Both the position numbers and the translations under genes were made by a program. A model generated the notes under the pieces. The model was not told the origin of the DNA and ran no database searches. It saw only the letters and a program-made list of their open reading frames with translations. This document shows positions 28,859-36,697 of a DNA stretch of 64,000 nucleotides, in pieces. This DNA comes from an uncultured Bacteroidota bacterium (lineage in GTDB: Bacteria; Bacteroidota; Bacteroidia; Bacteroidales; F082): contig CAJXKB010000002.1 in NCBI GenBank assembly GCA_913055825.1, forward strand, positions 1 through 64,000. The letters run 5' to 3'. Numbering within the stretch: position 1 is the stretch's first letter; each line of letters opens with the position of its first letter.

Positions 28859-28880
28859 GATTTTTGTTTTTAGTTATGTA

Positions 28881-28930
28881 AGTGTGTAATTGCTTGCAAA
28901 AATAAAACAGAATTTTTCACTTGTCAATGT
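28881..28930 (-). promoter_or_regulatory. Promoter of the TauE/SafE operon, similar to tetR promoters
   Basis: The minus strand has TTGA (28924-28927), 19 bases and the -7 box TATTTTTG (28897-28904). The block from the -33 element through TTTGCAAG matches the tetR copy 2 promoter closely (TTGACAA, TGAAAA, TTCT, TTTGCAAG in the same order), and ACTTGTCAATG matches the tetR copy 1 promoter exactly. Confidence 0.6.
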
Positions 28931-29119
28931 CATTGTTCTGACTTTTTTATATGAAAGTACCAAAGTATAAAAATAAATAATTGGTAAACAGAGATATAAA
29001 AAATTATTAAGAAAGCTTACAAATTATAATGATTGGGTTTGTTATTTGGTAAAATTAAATAACGATTTATATGAAGCAAGTACTTACATATAGATTTTAT
29101 ACAGGGGTAATCATAGGGT
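28931..29119. other. AT-rich intergenic region upstream of the TauE/SafE gene
   Basis: No gene seen. It contains blocks in the same order as the region upstream of tetR copy 2, including CAAGTACTTACATATA (near 29080) with a perfect AAGTACTT palindrome that could be another TetR half-site pair. Confidence 0.4.
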
Positions 29120-29344
29120 CTATAATACTTTAAAGATCATTTTTACAGCCACGGCCAACAAAATAAATGCCAGAATTTTTTTTACGGTTGCCGGGTTCAG
29201 TTTTTTGTGCATAAACATCGTTCCCAGGCTTGCGCCGGCATAACCTGACACAGATACCCAAAGCAGCAACGTCCAGTCCACTTTTCCCATAAACCAGTAA
29301 GTTAAGAACCCTGCAAAAGAAGAAATAAGGACGATAATAGCCAT
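29120..29344 (-). pseudogene. C-terminal relic of a TauE/SafE-family transporter
   Basis: The 74-residue frame corresponds to the last quarter of a TSUP transporter: SSFAGFLTYW, then SGYAGASLGTMFMHKKLNPATVKKI and a final helix. It aligns in order with SSFSGYMAHV and SQMGGRYMTQKA of the intact transporter at 27980. The N-terminal half with the first glycine signature is absent, and a stop codon lies four codons upstream of the ATG. Two to three helices cannot form a transporter, so I call it a relic. It lies 55 bases after an osmC gene at the end of the arsenic operon. A TACTTTTG box upstream of it may still drive transcription. Confidence 0.7.
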
Positions 29345-29399
29345 CAGATAATTTTAAGTGTTCATGTTGCAAGCCAACGCAAAAGTAGAATATTTTCAA

Positions 29400-29801
29400 T
29401 TATTCGTAAATCAACGATCCATTTATTTCACAGCTTTTGGCTACGGTATTATAAATGGTACCAAATTTTTTGATGTTTTTATGGAGCAATTCAATTTTCC
29501 GCTTTTCAGCATCTGAATAAATCGTCAGTGTGTATTCCACTTTTACCATGGCCGGAGGAACATCGGTGCGCCAGCCTTTGACCTCGATTTTAGCCTTTTT
29601 GTAAGGTATATGTAATTTTTTGGAGTAGCGTTCCACATTTTTTAAAATGCAGGCGGCAAATGAGCTTAAAAACAACTCAGCCGGATTGGGCAGCTCATCC
29701 CCGCTTTCGGCAGTAGCATCAAAGGGAATGGCAATTTTTTTAGTGTTGGCCAGAGCAAAACCACCGGCTTTTGATTCGGCTTCAATTTGATATTCAAGCA
29801 T
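29400..29801 (-). CDS. OsmC-family protein (ars operon, second copy)
   Basis: The 133-residue protein has the OsmC/Ohr fold with two conserved cysteines, one in [14 protein letters not shown] (about residue 46) and one in AKSCEING near the C terminus. OsmC/Ohr proteins reduce organic hydroperoxides through such a cysteine pair. Its start overlaps the end of the arsenite efflux gene by eight bases, so translation is coupled. Membership of an arsenic operon suggests defence against the oxidative or thiol stress caused by arsenite. It is not closely similar to the other OsmC in the operon (30900-31379). Confidence 0.9.
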   Translation of the reverse strand: MLEYQIEAESKAGGFALANTKKIAIPFDATAESGDELPNPAELFLSSFAACILKNVERYSKKLHIPYKKAKIEVKGWRTDVPPAMVKVEYTLTIYSDAEKRKIELLHKNIKKFGTIYNTVAKSCEINGSLIYE

Positions 29802-30855
29802 TTTTTAAATTTTCAAGTTGATTAAAATATTTTTTCTTCCATCGCAGTGCTACATTTACCAGCATGATCATAACCGGTACCTCAACCAGCGGACCGATAA
29901 CTGCGGCAAAAGCTTCTCCTGAATTAATTCCGAAAACAGCCACGGCCACCGCAATGGCCAATTCGAAATTATTACTTGCCGCTGTAAACGAGAGGGTGGT
30001 TGTTTTGGGGTAATCGGCACCAGCTTTTCTTCCCATGAAAAAGGACACAATAAACATGATTACAAAATAAAAAATCAGGGGGATTGCTACAAGAAGCACA
30101 TCCAATGGCAGACTTACGATAGTTTCCCCTTTTAGCGAAAACATCACCACAATAGTAAACAGTAAGGCTACCAAAGTAAGCGGACTGATTTTGGGGACAA
30201 ATTTCTTTTCATACCATTCCCTGTTTTTAAGTTTTATAAGGCTGTAGCGCGTGATAATTCCCGCGGCAAAAGGAATGCCAAGATAAATCAGTACACTTTT
30301 GGCAATTTCGCCCATAGAAATTTGCACGGTATAGGCATTCAACCCAATGAGTTTGGGCAGAATGCCAATAAAAAACCATGCGAAAACCGAGTAAAACAAA
30401 ACCTGAAAAATGCTGTTGAAAGCCACCAGTCCCGCTGCGTATTCGCGATCGCCCCCGGCAAGATCGTTCCAAACAATCACCATGGCAATACATCGCGCCA
30501 GGCCAATCAAAATTAGGCCGGTCATGTATTGAGGGTAATTATGCAGAAAGAGTACCGCTAGAAAAAACATGACGAAAGGGCCGATAATCCAGTTTTGGAC
30601 CAACGACAGGCTTAATATTTTCCAATTTGAAAAAACATCGCCCAGCTCTTCATAACGTACTTTTGCCAAAGGGGGATACAGCATCAGGATTAAGCCGATT
30701 GCGATGGGGATATTGGTGGTACCGGTACTCATACTGTCCCAAAATTTTGCAATCGTTGGAAAAAGATACCCTGAAAAAACGCCCACCAGCATAGCCAGGA
30801 AAATCCATAAAGTTAAGTAGCGATCCAGAAATGAAAGTTTTTTGACCTTTTTCAT
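29794..30855 (-). CDS. arsB: Arsenite efflux transporter, ACR3 family
   Basis: The 353-residue membrane protein has ten hydrophobic helices and the ACR3 signature [19 protein letters not shown] (about residues 118-136), whose cysteine is needed for arsenite transport in known members. It belongs to the bile acid/sodium symporter superfamily and expels As(III) using the proton gradient. It is part of arsR-arsC-osmC-acr3-osmC on the minus strand, and its 3' end overlaps the second osmC gene. Name usage varies (arsB or acr3); this is ACR3, not the unrelated ArsB type. Confidence 0.95.
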   Translation of the reverse strand: MKKVKKLSFLDRYLTLWIFLAMLVGVFSGYLFPTIAKFWDSMSTGTTNIPIAIGLILMLYPPLAKVRYEELGDVFSNWKILSLSLVQNWIIGPFVMFFLAVLFLHNYPQYMTGLILIGLARCIAMVIVWNDLAGGDREYAAGLVAFNSIFQVLFYSVFAWFFIGILPKLIGLNAYTVQISMGEIAKSVLIYLGIPFAAGIITRYSLIKLKNREWYEKKFVPKISPLTLVALLFTIVVMFSLKGETIVSLPLDVLLVAIPLIFYFVIMFIVSFFMGRKAGADYPKTTTLSFTAASNNFELAIAVAVAVFGINSGEAFAAVIGPLVEVPVMIMLVNVALRWKKKYFNQLENLKNA

Positions 30856-30899
30856 TAGCCTGCATTTTATGGTTGATTGAAATGGTTTGTATGATGCTT

Positions 30900-31379
30900 T
30901 TAAGAAAGTTGTGGCGCTTTATGGGTATGTGATACAACAATCTTGGTTGCATCTTTGATGTTGTCGGTAACCGGACAGCGTGCTTCGGTTTCTTTGGCCC
31001 AACTTTCGATCACTTCGTCGGAAGCTACTTCAAATTCGGGTTTTAAATGTACTTTAATTTGTTGGAAACCTGCCCTTTCATCAAACGAACAGCCCATGAA
31101 ATTACAGGCATTCATATTTCCTTCAATGTCAATTTTTATACGGTGTAATTTTAATCCTCTTTGTCTGGCGACTTCATGTCCGGTAACATTTAAGCAGCCG
31201 GCCAAAGCCATGAGCAACACTTGGACCGGTGCCGGCCCTTCGTTAGCTCCTCCCATATTTTCGGGTTCGTCAATTACCATTTTGAATTTCCCGGAGGAAA
31301 CATTCATTTTGGTTGGTGTTTCGCTAATTCCATGAACCCGAACCTGAACGGGTCTTCCAATTGTATTTTCAACTTTCAT
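30900..31379 (-). CDS. OsmC-family protein (ars operon, first copy)
   Basis: The 159-residue protein has the OsmC fold with the cysteine pair in [19 protein letters not shown] (near residue 61) and ARCPVTDNI (near 138), and the [13 protein letters not shown] strand in between. The product is probably a thiol-dependent peroxidase of the OsmC/YhfA type. It lies 15 bases after arsC and 44 bases before the arsenite transporter gene. Having two different OsmC genes in one arsenic operon is unusual. Confidence 0.9.
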   Translation of the reverse strand: MKVENTIGRPVQVRVHGISETPTKMNVSSGKFKMVIDEPENMGGANEGPAPVQVLLMALAGCLNVTGHEVARQRGLKLHRIKIDIEGNMNACNFMGCSFDERAGFQQIKVHLKPEFEVASDEVIESWAKETEARCPVTDNIKDATKIVVSHTHKAPQLS

Positions 31380-31394
31380 AATAAGATTATTTAA

Positions 31395-31814
31395 TTATTT
31401 GTTAATGTGTTCGTTATAAAATTTAGTAAAGTCTCTGAAGATTTCATCCCTTACCCTTCTGAAAACCGCCAGGATTTCTTCGTCGGTTCCTGTTGCTTCT
31501 GCCGGGTCGTCAAAACCTATGTGCAGACGATGGTTCACTTTTCCCATAAAAACCGGACAGCTTTCGCGTGCACCATCGCAAACGGTAATTACATAATCGA
31601 AAGGTGTATTGATAAATTCATCAACCGATTTAGGATGTCCGTCATTGAGGTTAATGCCTTTCTCAGCCATTACCTGAATGGCTTTGGGGTGCACTTGTTG
31701 CCCCGGTTTGGTTCCGGCAGAATAGACCTCAAGCGATGGGTTTAACGATTTCAGATAGGCTTCTGCCATTTGGCTGCGGCAGGTATTGCCGGTACATAAA
31801 ACCAGTATTTTCAT
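31395..31814 (-). CDS. arsC: Arsenate reductase, low-molecular-weight phosphatase type
   Basis: The 139-residue enzyme reduces arsenate to arsenite, with electrons from thioredoxin. The catalytic loop is CTGNTCRSQ with Cys 7, and the redox shuttle uses Cys 79 and Cys 86 in VCDGARESCPVF. The spacing of 72 and 7 residues equals that of the well-studied Staphylococcus ArsC (Cys 10, 82, 89), so this is a true reductase and not a protein tyrosine phosphatase. It lies 33 bases after arsR and before the first osmC gene. Confidence 0.96.
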   Translation of the reverse strand: MKILVLCTGNTCRSQMAEAYLKSLNPSLEVYSAGTKPGQQVHPKAIQVMAEKGINLNDGHPKSVDEFINTPFDYVITVCDGARESCPVFMGKVNHRLHIGFDDPAEATGTDEEILAVFRRVRDEIFRDFTKFYNEHINK

Positions 31815-31847
31815 ATTAAATTAAGTGTTTAATAAATTGCTTATTGT

Positions 31848-32183
31848 TTAAATTTTACATTCGGTTTGGTTGGCTGCAAGTTTTTCCAAAAAATCATGCA
31901 TTTTTGTTTTTAATTCGTTGATTTTACCCGTCTCCAAACAATAAAAAACCCGGGTACCGGAAACCGTTCCGTGGACTAATCCGGCATTTTTCAATTCCTG
32001 AAGATGTTGCGATACGGTTGTCCGGCTAAGGGGGATTTCTTCGGTAATGTCACCACTGATGCATTGGCTTTGTTCGGACAAATAGTTTAAAATGGCCATA
32101 CGTGCCGGGTGACTCAAAACTTTAGCAAAAGTTGCAAGTTCCTGTAATTCAGATGAAAAAGCTTCGATCTTTGAGTACGTCAT
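31848..32183 (-). CDS. arsR: ArsR/SmtB-family repressor
   Basis: The 111-residue winged-helix repressor has VLSHPARMAILNYLSE (about residues 22-37) and the recognition helix LSRTTVSQHLQELKNAGLV (about 52-70). Cysteines at 41, 82 and 109 could bind As(III), but the classical CVC pair in the DNA-binding helix is absent, so the sensor site differs from the E. coli type. It is the first gene of the operon and has an inverted-repeat-like sequence over its -7 box. Confidence 0.93.
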   Translation of the reverse strand: MTYSKIEAFSSELQELATFAKVLSHPARMAILNYLSEQSQCISGDITEEIPLSRTTVSQHLQELKNAGLVHGTVSGTRVFYCLETGKINELKTKMHDFLEKLAANQTECKI

Positions 32184-32197
32184 TTTTGTTTATGTTT

Positions 32198-32220
32198 AAT
32201 GACGCAAACATACGACATAT
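32198..32220 (-). promoter_or_regulatory. Promoter and candidate operator of the ars operon
   Basis: The minus strand has TATGTTTG (32205-32212), a perfect -7 box, 22 bases before the arsR start. ATGACG and CGACAT flank it as an imperfect inverted repeat, a likely site for ArsR. Confidence 0.5.
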
Positions 32221-32246
32221 TTTAAATAAAAAAACAATTTCAACAA

Positions 32247-32486
32247 TTATTTTAAATTTTTTAAAATATTTTTTTCGGAAGGGCGATATCCGCGAGATAC
32301 TATTTTACCGTTGACGACTACCGTGGGTAAAATCCACGTCCGGTAATTCAGGAATGATTGGGTCTCGGTAATGACTTCAATTTCGGCATTCACCTTATGT
32401 TCATCCATCAATGCTTTAACGTAACGAATGATTTTCCTTGTTCGCCGGCAATTTTCACCGGGGCTGAGGATCTCAATGTGATTCAT
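32247..32486 (-). CDS. Small thioredoxin/glutaredoxin-like protein with one cysteine
   Basis: The 79-residue protein has a minimal thioredoxin fold: a first strand MNHIEILS, a helix, EIEVITE, the cis-proline segment WILPTVVVNGKIVSRG and a final helix. Small thioredoxin-like proteins normally carry CxxC after the first strand; here the site reads GENCRRT and only the second cysteine is left. It could act as a monothiol redox protein or have lost redox function. Its start overlaps the xseB stop by four bases, so it is translated together with exonuclease VII. The gene is convergent in position with nothing and ends 63 bases before arsR. Confidence 0.75.
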   Translation of the reverse strand: MNHIEILSPGENCRRTRKIIRYVKALMDEHKVNAEIEVITETQSFLNYRTWILPTVVVNGKIVSRGYRPSEKNILKNLK

Positions 32487-32698
32487 GGCTGTGATCCGGG
32501 TTTGTCTTCCTGCATATCTTTTAAAACCTTGTTTACCTCGTCTTCTGTTTTATATAAAACATCTTTACAGATACGGATGAGTTCGGAAGCGCGTTTAACT
32601 TTTTCAGACAAATCGTCTACCGAGATATCATCGCTTTCAATTTCAGCCACAATGTTTTCCAATTCTTCAATGGCTTCGGAATAATTTATTTTTTTCAT
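32483..32698 (-). CDS. xseB: Exonuclease VII small subunit
   Basis: The 71-residue helical protein contains the family pattern YSEAIEELENIVAEIESDDISVDDLSEKV and a second helix with ICKDVLYKTEDEV. Several copies bind each XseA subunit to form the exonuclease VII that degrades single-stranded DNA. It overlaps xseA by four bases and the thioredoxin-like gene by four bases. Confidence 0.95.
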   Translation of the reverse strand: MKKINYSEAIEELENIVAEIESDDISVDDLSEKVKRASELIRICKDVLYKTEDEVNKVLKDMQEDKPGSQP

Positions 32699-34089
32699 GA
32701 GTCCTTAATTTTTGTAATGACACTTTCAACTTTGCCTTTATGTAGTTGTGTTGTAATGGAATCGCCGGTATTTACATCCGTTAAAACTTTTATGGCTTTG
32801 CCGTTAATATAGGTGATGCTGTATCCTCGTTTCAATACATTTTCGGGTTTCAGCAGTTGTACTTTGTTCTCAAGCAATTCCAGGTGGCTAAAGGCGTCTT
32901 TTTGTCGTTGGGTACTATAAATTTGCAGCATATTTTGCTTTTGAAGCAGCTCTTGCCGGGCTTTTTGCAGTTGTTGCAGGGGACGTAATTGTAGTTTCAT
33001 CGTTGCCTCATTCAATCGTTTACGACCATTAATCAACAAACGCAAAGCCGACTGCTCCGTTGATTTAACAAGGTGTTGCAAATTGGTATCCTGATGGTTC
33101 AACAAATTCATGGTATGAATTTGAAGAATACGGGTGAGCTGTGCCAAATGCACTCGTTGGGCTTCCATCTGTCGCATCGTCGAACGTTGCAAGTTATTTT
33201 CTGCCGTTTCCAAACGATGTGCGAAGTTATGAAAAGCCTGTAGCAGAAAATGTCCGGCTTCGGTGGGCGTAATTTTGTTGGCAAAAGCCACCATTTGGAC
33301 AATCGTTTCGTTGGTGGAATGGCCGATGCCCGTAATCACCGGAAGTGGGAATCTGGCTACTTCTTTTGCAAGATAATAGTTATCGTAGGCATTCAATCCC
33401 ACGTCACCACCACCACCACGGATGATGCACACCACATCGAATTGTTCTTTTTGCTTGGCAATCTCACGCAATTGAAGTCCGATGGAACGGACAGCTCCAT
33501 CGCCCTGGAGCAGGGCCGGGAATAGATGTATGGAGAACCGGTAACCCCAGGCATTATTTTGAATCACCTTCAAAAAATCGTGATAACCTTTGCTGGTTTC
33601 TACTGAAATAACGGCGATTCTTTTTGGAAGTAAGGGAAAGTGTAGTTTTTTATTTTCATCAAACAGGCCTTCTTTTTTCAGGCGTTGTATGTTTGCCTGT
33701 TTTTCGCGTGCCATTTCACCAAGGGTAAACGAAGGTTCAGCATCCAGAATATTTAAAGCAAGCCCGTAATGTTCGTGAAAACTTACCCGTGCCAGAAAAA
33801 GAACTTTCATCCCGTCTTTGAGCACTTCACCAGTTACTTCCCTGAATTTCCGGTTAATTTGATTAAATTGTCCCGACCAGATATTGGCACGGATTTGTGT
33901 TTTGACCTGTCCGTTTTGTTTTTCAACGAGATCGGGATAACAATGGCCGCTTTTGGGGTAAAAATTCAGCTTTGCAATTTCGGCAGTTACCCAATACGAA
34001 GCCGGAAACGCCCGGCTGATAACCCGGCTGATGCTTTGGGTGATTTCCAATAAGCTGTAAATCTGTTTATTTCCTTCGGTCTGCGGCAT
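32695..34089 (-). CDS. xseA: Exonuclease VII large subunit
   Basis: The 464-residue catalytic subunit has an N-terminal OB fold (about residues 12-110, with WVTAEIAKLNFYPKSGHCYPDLVEK), a catalytic domain with IAVISVETSKGYHDFL, CIIRGGGGDVGLNAYDN and PVITGIGHSTNETIV, and a long coiled coil followed by a C-terminal segment LKRGYSITYINGKA. The enzyme degrades single-stranded DNA from both ends in repair and recombination. Its stop overlaps the xseB start (ATGA), so the two subunits are made together. Confidence 0.96.
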   Translation of the reverse strand: MPQTEGNKQIYSLLEITQSISRVISRAFPASYWVTAEIAKLNFYPKSGHCYPDLVEKQNGQVKTQIRANIWSGQFNQINRKFREVTGEVLKDGMKVLFLARVSFHEHYGLALNILDAEPSFTLGEMAREKQANIQRLKKEGLFDENKKLHFPLLPKRIAVISVETSKGYHDFLKVIQNNAWGYRFSIHLFPALLQGDGAVRSIGLQLREIAKQKEQFDVVCIIRGGGGDVGLNAYDNYYLAKEVARFPLPVITGIGHSTNETIVQMVAFANKITPTEAGHFLLQAFHNFAHRLETAENNLQRSTMRQMEAQRVHLAQLTRILQIHTMNLLNHQDTNLQHLVKSTEQSALRLLINGRKRLNEATMKLQLRPLQQLQKARQELLQKQNMLQIYSTQRQKDAFSHLELLENKVQLLKPENVLKRGYSITYINGKAIKVLTDVNTGDSITTQLHKGKVESVITKIKDS

Positions 34090-34158
34090 GAGCTCTTATT
34101 TCACAGCAAAGATAAACTGATTTTTGGCTTATGCTGTTTGCATGAACCATGAATGTTT

Positions 34159-35802
34159 TCAAATGATCATATATTTTTTAGATCGAATAAAACGGTTGGT
34201 TAGTACAATCATACCCATTACAAACAGACTAATGATCAGGATGCCCCAGGCGGGTAATAATGAACTTAGATAAACCAAGCCTATAATTGCTCCCATCAGA
34301 AACATTCCCAGAAACATCATGATCATGGTTCCTCCTTTTTGTTGTACTTCGCGCGGCTGCGTAAAAGGTAATTTCGTTTTTTGTGAAGTTACCATGATTA
34401 ATGACATAAAGATGGTCAGCAATCCTCCCAAAAGCATTTCAGGAAAAATCCGGATGTTCCAAATTAATAAGGTGCAGATAGTCAGTAAAGAATATACGGG
34501 AAAAAAGAATTTGTAAAGCAGAGCTTTCACTGCCCCTGAAATGATGTGGCCATGTTGATTAAAGGGTAAAGCCTTATAAATCCATGATGCTTCAGGGGTA
34601 TCGGTAAAAGGAAGCTGCATGATACTCATAGTGCCAAAAAATCCTAAAAATATGAAAAAGAGATACCGGTACGAATTTCCCATTTTATGTATCGAACCTG
34701 TAAAATCCCTGAAATCGGGCTTTAACATCAATATAGCCATCACCGGAATAATTCCCAGCATCGGGTAAACCGACTGCTTGAACTTGCGGTCGCGCCGGGT
34801 TATTTTCATGGTCAACTTCCATCCCAGCTTTTCCATTTCTGTGACACAAAATAAACGATTTAAGTGGTCAGAGAATTTTTCTTTCAGCGATCTTGTTTCA
34901 ATGAGTGAATTTTTATCCGCTGTGCTTTGGCCTAATATATTGCCAAAACCTTTCGACAGAAAACGAACAACTACAATTGCGCCAAAAAAAGGGACGGCCA
35001 ATGCCAATGTAAAGAAGATCGCCATGTTCATGGTGTCGGTAAACGTAAAAAATTTTACAAATCCGGCTACCCATGCCGGGGGTATCAAATAAGTCCACCA
35101 ATGAACTGACATGTAAATGTGTTTCATGGCATCTGTATCAATAATTTGCGGCACCAGCTGATACCCGCCGAAAATTACAACAGCTAAAAATATTTGAACA
35201 TAGGTAATAAAATCTTTAAACTTGTTCCCTTTTATCACCTTTGAAAGTGCCAGATAGAAAAAGATGGTGAAAAGTAATGTGATCCAGGCGCTTAATCCTA
35301 CTCCTAGAAAATAGGCAATGATTATTAAGACATTATATTTAAATGCCAGCACTATGCCCGAAATAAAGGAGAGGGCCAGGGCAATATATCCCACATAAAA
35401 CTGAATATGCATGAGCCTGGCTAAAAGCAGCGTACGATGGCTGATGGGCCGTGCAAGCAAAATGTCATTATCGCGTTCGTCGAATAAAACAGCAGTGAAT
35501 TCATTAATAAGAGTCGTGGCAAGCATCACCATAATTATTGAATACAGGATAGTGAAGTTCAAAAGGATGTCGTTAATGGAATACAAGCTAAATTCAATAA
35601 ACCCGCCAATAGATGCAAAAGTGATAAGCTGGCTGAGAAAAGGGTTTTTCTTTTTTTTAGATGATTTATGTTTAGAAGGATTTCTTCTAAAATCGAGGAC
35701 GAGCTTATTGCGTAGAAGCGCTTCAAATTGAGGATAATCAACCCCCCACAGTTGAATTAACTTTCTAAAAAGCCGGACAAAAAATAGCGAAAAATTTATC
35801 AT
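34159..35802 (-). CDS. ABC-2-type exporter permease
   Basis: The 547-residue protein has about twelve hydrophobic helices and a loop between residues 310 and 350. The segment FDERDNDILLARPISHRTLLLARL (split here around residue 110-135) resembles permeases that work with a separate ATPase of the CcmA type. The gene follows its ATPase partner by three bases. Such pairs export drugs, polysaccharides or help gliding and surface functions in Bacteroidota, so the substrate cannot be told. Topology and operon support the call. Confidence 0.85.
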   Translation of the reverse strand: MINFSLFFVRLFRKLIQLWGVDYPQFEALLRNKLVLDFRRNPSKHKSSKKKKNPFLSQLITFASIGGFIEFSLYSINDILLNFTILYSIIMVMLATTLINEFTAVLFDERDNDILLARPISHRTLLLARLMHIQFYVGYIALALSFISGIVLAFKYNVLIIIAYFLGVGLSAWITLLFTIFFYLALSKVIKGNKFKDFITYVQIFLAVVIFGGYQLVPQIIDTDAMKHIYMSVHWWTYLIPPAWVAGFVKFFTFTDTMNMAIFFTLALAVPFFGAIVVVRFLSKGFGNILGQSTADKNSLIETRSLKEKFSDHLNRLFCVTEMEKLGWKLTMKITRRDRKFKQSVYPMLGIIPVMAILMLKPDFRDFTGSIHKMGNSYRYLFFIFLGFFGTMSIMQLPFTDTPEASWIYKALPFNQHGHIISGAVKALLYKFFFPVYSLLTICTLLIWNIRIFPEMLLGGLLTIFMSLIMVTSQKTKLPFTQPREVQQKGGTMIMMFLGMFLMGAIIGLVYLSSLLPAWGILIISLFVMGMIVLTNRFIRSKKYMII

Positions 35803-35805
35803 GAT

Positions 35806-36603
35806 TTAATTCTCGTTGAATGCTTTAAACAATACATCTGCATTGGAATTGCTGTTTTGTCCTCCGGTAAGCTGCGCAAATAATTGCTCAAGGGTGGCCG
35901 ATTGATCGGTTTTCAGTTCTTCAAATTTACCATCGGCAATGACATTTCCATCATTAATCAGTAAAATACGATCAGATATTTTTTCCACAATATCCATCAG
36001 GTGAGAGCAGTAAAAAATGGTTTTGCCGTTGGATGCCAGTTGTGTTAACATCTCTTTTACAAGGATTACCGAATTGGCATCGAGGCCTGAAAGTGGTTCG
36101 TCCAGGAAAAGGATATCCGGATCGTTAATGATTCCTGACATGATGAGCGTTTTTTGTTTCATTCCTTTGGAAAAAGTATCCATGCGTTGATCGGCATGTT
36201 CTTCCATTCCGAAAAAGCTTAATAATTGTTTTGCCCTTTTTTCGAGTGAATGAGCCTCAAGTCCGTATAAAGTTCCAATAAATGTGAGGTATTCATTTGG
36301 CGTGAGCAAATCATATAATGCCCCATTTTCAGGAACATAACCAATGCGTTTTTTAATTTCAAGGCCATTGCTTTTTAAGTCCTGCCCAAACATTGTAATC
36401 TCTCCTTCAAAATCAGGAATGATTCCGCACAGTATTTTCACGGTGGTACTTTTTCCTGCGCCGTTGGGGCCGATATAACCAATAATCTGTCCGGGATAAA
36501 TATCCAGGTTAATTCCTTTTAGGACTTCATTTTTTGTTTTCCCGTTACTGAAACTTTTCTTTAAATTGCGGATGGTAATGTGGGGACTTTCTATTTGTTT
36601 CAT
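35806..36603 (-). CDS. ABC transporter ATP-binding protein
   Basis: The 265-residue ATPase has Walker A GPNGAGKST (near residues 43-51), the Q-loop GYVPENGALYDLL, the signature region FSKGMKQKT (near 143) and Walker B DILFLDEPLSGLDA (near 160), then the switch histidine in YCSHLMD. The class is that of CcmA-type exporters with a separate membrane subunit, here the next gene. An exact palindrome GATTTTGAAAATC lies in the promoter gap shared with the divergent sigma factor gene. Confidence 0.94.
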   Translation of the reverse strand: MKQIESPHITIRNLKKSFSNGKTKNEVLKGINLDIYPGQIIGYIGPNGAGKSTTVKILCGIIPDFEGEITMFGQDLKSNGLEIKKRIGYVPENGALYDLLTPNEYLTFIGTLYGLEAHSLEKRAKQLLSFFGMEEHADQRMDTFSKGMKQKTLIMSGIINDPDILFLDEPLSGLDANSVILVKEMLTQLASNGKTIFYCSHLMDIVEKISDRILLINDGNVIADGKFEELKTDQSATLEQLFAQLTGGQNSNSNADVLFKAFNEN

Positions 36604-36614
36604 TTTTTATTATT

Positions 36615-36627
36615 GATTTTGAAAATC
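36615..36627. promoter_or_regulatory. 13-bp palindrome in a divergent promoter region
   Basis: GATTTT-G-AAAATC lies 12 bases from the ABC ATPase start and about 70 bases from the sigma factor start. On the minus strand CATCTTTG just upstream resembles a -7 box, and on the plus strand TATTTTTC near 36669 may serve the sigma factor gene. The palindrome could be an operator. Confidence 0.35.
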
Positions 36628-36697
36628 AAAGATGAGAAAAAAGCGTGGATAAATTCGTTTAAAATCACTATTTTTCGGAATAAAATACACGAAAGGT

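Noticed and set aside
29130-29399. Alternative frame over the TSUP relic
   Set aside because: The translated text is rich in Cys, Phe and Arg without any pattern, whereas the other frame matches the TSUP C terminus.
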